A stretch of 64,000 nucleotides of DNA from Parachlamydia sp. AcF125 (GTDB lineage: Bacteria; Chlamydiota; Chlamydiia; Chlamydiales; Parachlamydiaceae), in assembly GCF_018342475.1 (NCBI RefSeq), contig NZ_JAEMUD010000003.1, positions 1 to 64,000 on the forward strand. Direction: 5' to 3'. Below, piece after piece: positions 62,680 to 64,000 of this stretch. The notes beneath the pieces are model-generated. The model was not told the origin of the DNA and searched no databases. It saw only the letters and a list, made by a program, of their open reading frames with translations. Every line of letters begins with the position of its first letter. The stretch's first letter is position 1. The position numbers and the translations under genes were made by a program.

Positions 62680-64000
62680 ATGAATTTTAATAATAATAAT
62701 TATGAAAACCTTTTAAACTTCTGGAAGGAAAAGGAAACGTTACCGGCTGCAAAGGATAAAAAGAGATCCGAGCAAAGGACACCTTCGCAAGCCAAAATAA
62801 CTGAAAAAGCCACAGAGGCTATCTCTCCTAAAAATACGCCTATCACTAGCTCTTCTAAAAAACAGAAGATGCAAGGTAAGAAAGAGAGCTTTCGCTCAAC
62901 GCGTCCTCAAAAAGGGCAAAAATTTGAAAAGTTGAGAAATTTGTTTGAACAAGCAAGGCCTACGCAGCCATCTCCTGAGCGAAAAGCCTCCCCACGAAGA
63001 ATCGAAATCCCCCAAGTTTTTCTACAAGAGGAAGCTCAAAAGGAGCAATCTGTGGGATCTTCCCAGCAGAAAGGAAAAGCTGTTATTCCGCAGGCTTCTA
63101 AAAAAGAAGCATCTGCTCCTTCCCCAATAGAGGCAGAAAAAGAAGCAAGGAGGAAACTTAAGGGAAAGGAAAAAGAATCCATTGAGGAAACAGAAGCAAG
63201 GCTGAGGGAAGAACAACCTGCGGAAGAGCAAATTCTCCAGACTTTAGAGCAAAAGATCGCTAGATTACACCAAAAATTAGATGAGGATCCGAATGAGGAA
63301 GAGTTTGAAGCAATTCAAGAGAAATATAATGTTTTAATCGAGCTTGTTGAGGAAAGAAACATTAAATTAGGAGATTTGGAATCTGTAGTTGCTTATTTAG
63401 GCGCCAGAATCGCTGCACCCAAAGAAAGCATAGCGAGGCCATCCCGCCAACCAGCTCCTTTAGAAGTTGAGAACCCGGCCCCTGATCTTGCAGCGAAAAT
63501 CTCAGTTGAGACGGAGGTAATCGATAGAACCAATCAAAAAATCACCACGATTACCCTCGCTGAAGAACAAGCCTTATTTACTCTTCAATCGATTGCAGAA
63601 GATGTTGAAACATTGAAATCCTTTCTTAAAGAGAATCTCGAGGTGTTGAAATCCTTTGCAACAAATATCGAAAACTCGAAAACCTTTTTTAAAGAGAATT
63701 CTGAGATATTGAAATCCTTTCTCAAGGAGAATCTCATGATTAGGGGTAAATTTTCTAAGAAAGTAACTGGTTTGAGCCGTTCTTACACCGTCTCTCCCAG
63801 GGGGCGTATTTCCGTGCACCTTAAAACGGAGGAAAAGGTTCAAATTGGGAAACTTGTCAAAAAAGGAAAAATAGGCGGCGGAGCCTTTAAGAAAGCTAAA
63901 TTAATGCAAGAGGTGGACAAAGGTACATTTGAGGTCAGGGGAATTTTAGCTGAGGCATTAGATCCTTCTACTAGAAGCCGAGTATTTAATTTTATAAGGG
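62680..64000 (+). CDS. Large charged coiled-coil protein with kinase-like loop, 5' part only
   Basis: A 440-codon open frame starts with an ATG at 62680 after AAGGAGG and runs off the right edge. The first 20 residues are Asn-rich (MNFNNNNYEN), then a long basic, Ser/Pro-rich region, a coiled coil (about 165-235), and four copies of an 11-residue unit (about 310-352, e.g. ETLKSFLKENL). At 394-408, VKKGKIGGGAFKKAKLM resembles a kinase glycine loop with a following Lys. The domain is cut by the window, so a kinase is only suspected. Host-directed effector is likely from composition. Confidence 0.8.
   Translation, partial: MNFNNNNYENLLNFWKEKETLPAAKDKKRSEQRTPSQAKITEKATEAISPKNTPITSSSKKQKMQGKKESFRSTRPQKGQKFEKLRNLFEQARPTQPSPERKASPRRIEIPQVFLQEEAQKEQSVGSSQQKGKAVIPQASKKEASAPSPIEAEKEARRKLKGKEKESIEETEARLREEQPAEEQILQTLEQKIARLHQKLDEDPNEEEFEAIQEKYNVLIELVEERNIKLGDLESVVAYLGARIAAPKESIARPSRQPAPLEVENPAPDLAAKISVETEVIDRTNQKITTITLAEEQALFTLQSIAEDVETLKSFLKENLEVLKSFATNIENSKTFFKENSEILKSFLKENLMIRGKFSKKVTGLSRSYTVSPRGRISVHLKTEEKVQIGKLVKKGKIGGGAFKKAKLMQEVDKGTFEVRGILAEALDPSTRSRVFNFIR
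63607..63735 (+). repeat. Four tandem ~33-base repeats coding for 11-residue coiled-coil units
   Basis: Units beginning at residues 310, 321, 331 and 342 read ETLKSFLKENL, EVLKSFATNI, ENSKTFFKENS and EILKSFLKENL. The second is one residue short. The 11-residue period suggests a right-handed coiled coil. Confidence 0.75.

Overview
The window looks like chromosome from an amoeba-associated chlamydia (Parachlamydiaceae type; Neochlamydia is my best guess, because that genus is known for expanded LRR genes). The case rests on a SctJ type III secretion lipoprotein, a run of bacterial housekeeping genes, many genes with eukaryote-like domains (U-box, LRR, Sel1, ankyrin, kinase-like, poly-proline), and many decayed insertion sequences and gene remnants. 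No rRNA, CRISPR array or phage module was seen. One tRNA, tRNA-Arg(UCG), is present.

Region by region. 1-4.5 kb: a large gene running off the left edge, an intact IS256-family element beside the tail of a Doc-like toxin gene, and a small inverse-autotransporter-like barrel protein. 4.5-14.4 kb: four tandem paralogous genes encoding U-box plus LRR proteins. The array lies between the 5' and 3' halves of one decayed IS5-type transposase gene. 14.4-18 kb: alkylation repair genes (ada-alkA and ogt, divergent around a long inverted repeat) and a MATE exporter. 18.1-27.7 kb: a minus-strand operon with three Maf/DUF115 glycosyltransferase-like genes, two fused to MORN_2/YwqK repeats and one with the repeats as a separate neighbouring gene, plus a kinase-fold APH-like gene and a small coiled-coil gene. 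27.7-31.8 kb: unknown genes and remnants. 31.8-37.5 kb: Rieske ferredoxin, HSDR_N protein, HPF, RlmN, tRNA-Arg, LysRS, SctJ. 37.5-43 kb: decayed sequence, a Sel1-repeat protein, HdeD-like membrane protein and a divergent protein-kinase-like protein. 43-61.5 kb: mostly core genes (cysS, a PlsC-ACP-AMP-ligase fusion, rhodanese, PhoH, SH3 protein, YhhQ, PAP2 phosphatase, LexA, PssA, ABC ATPase, M24 peptidase, amino acid permease, DUF2760 and Hsp70). 61.6-64 kb: candidate effectors, the last one running off the right edge.

The two most interesting systems are the U-box/LRR array inside a broken transposase, which looks like a recombination-driven effector factory acting on host ubiquitin, and the Maf-MORN operon, a protein-glycosylation-like set in a lineage generally regarded as lacking flagella. 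Start codons were moved from the longest open frame wherever a Shine-Dalgarno sequence clearly pointed to a downstream codon. Functions of unknown genes are inferred from motifs visible by eye; no database search was done.
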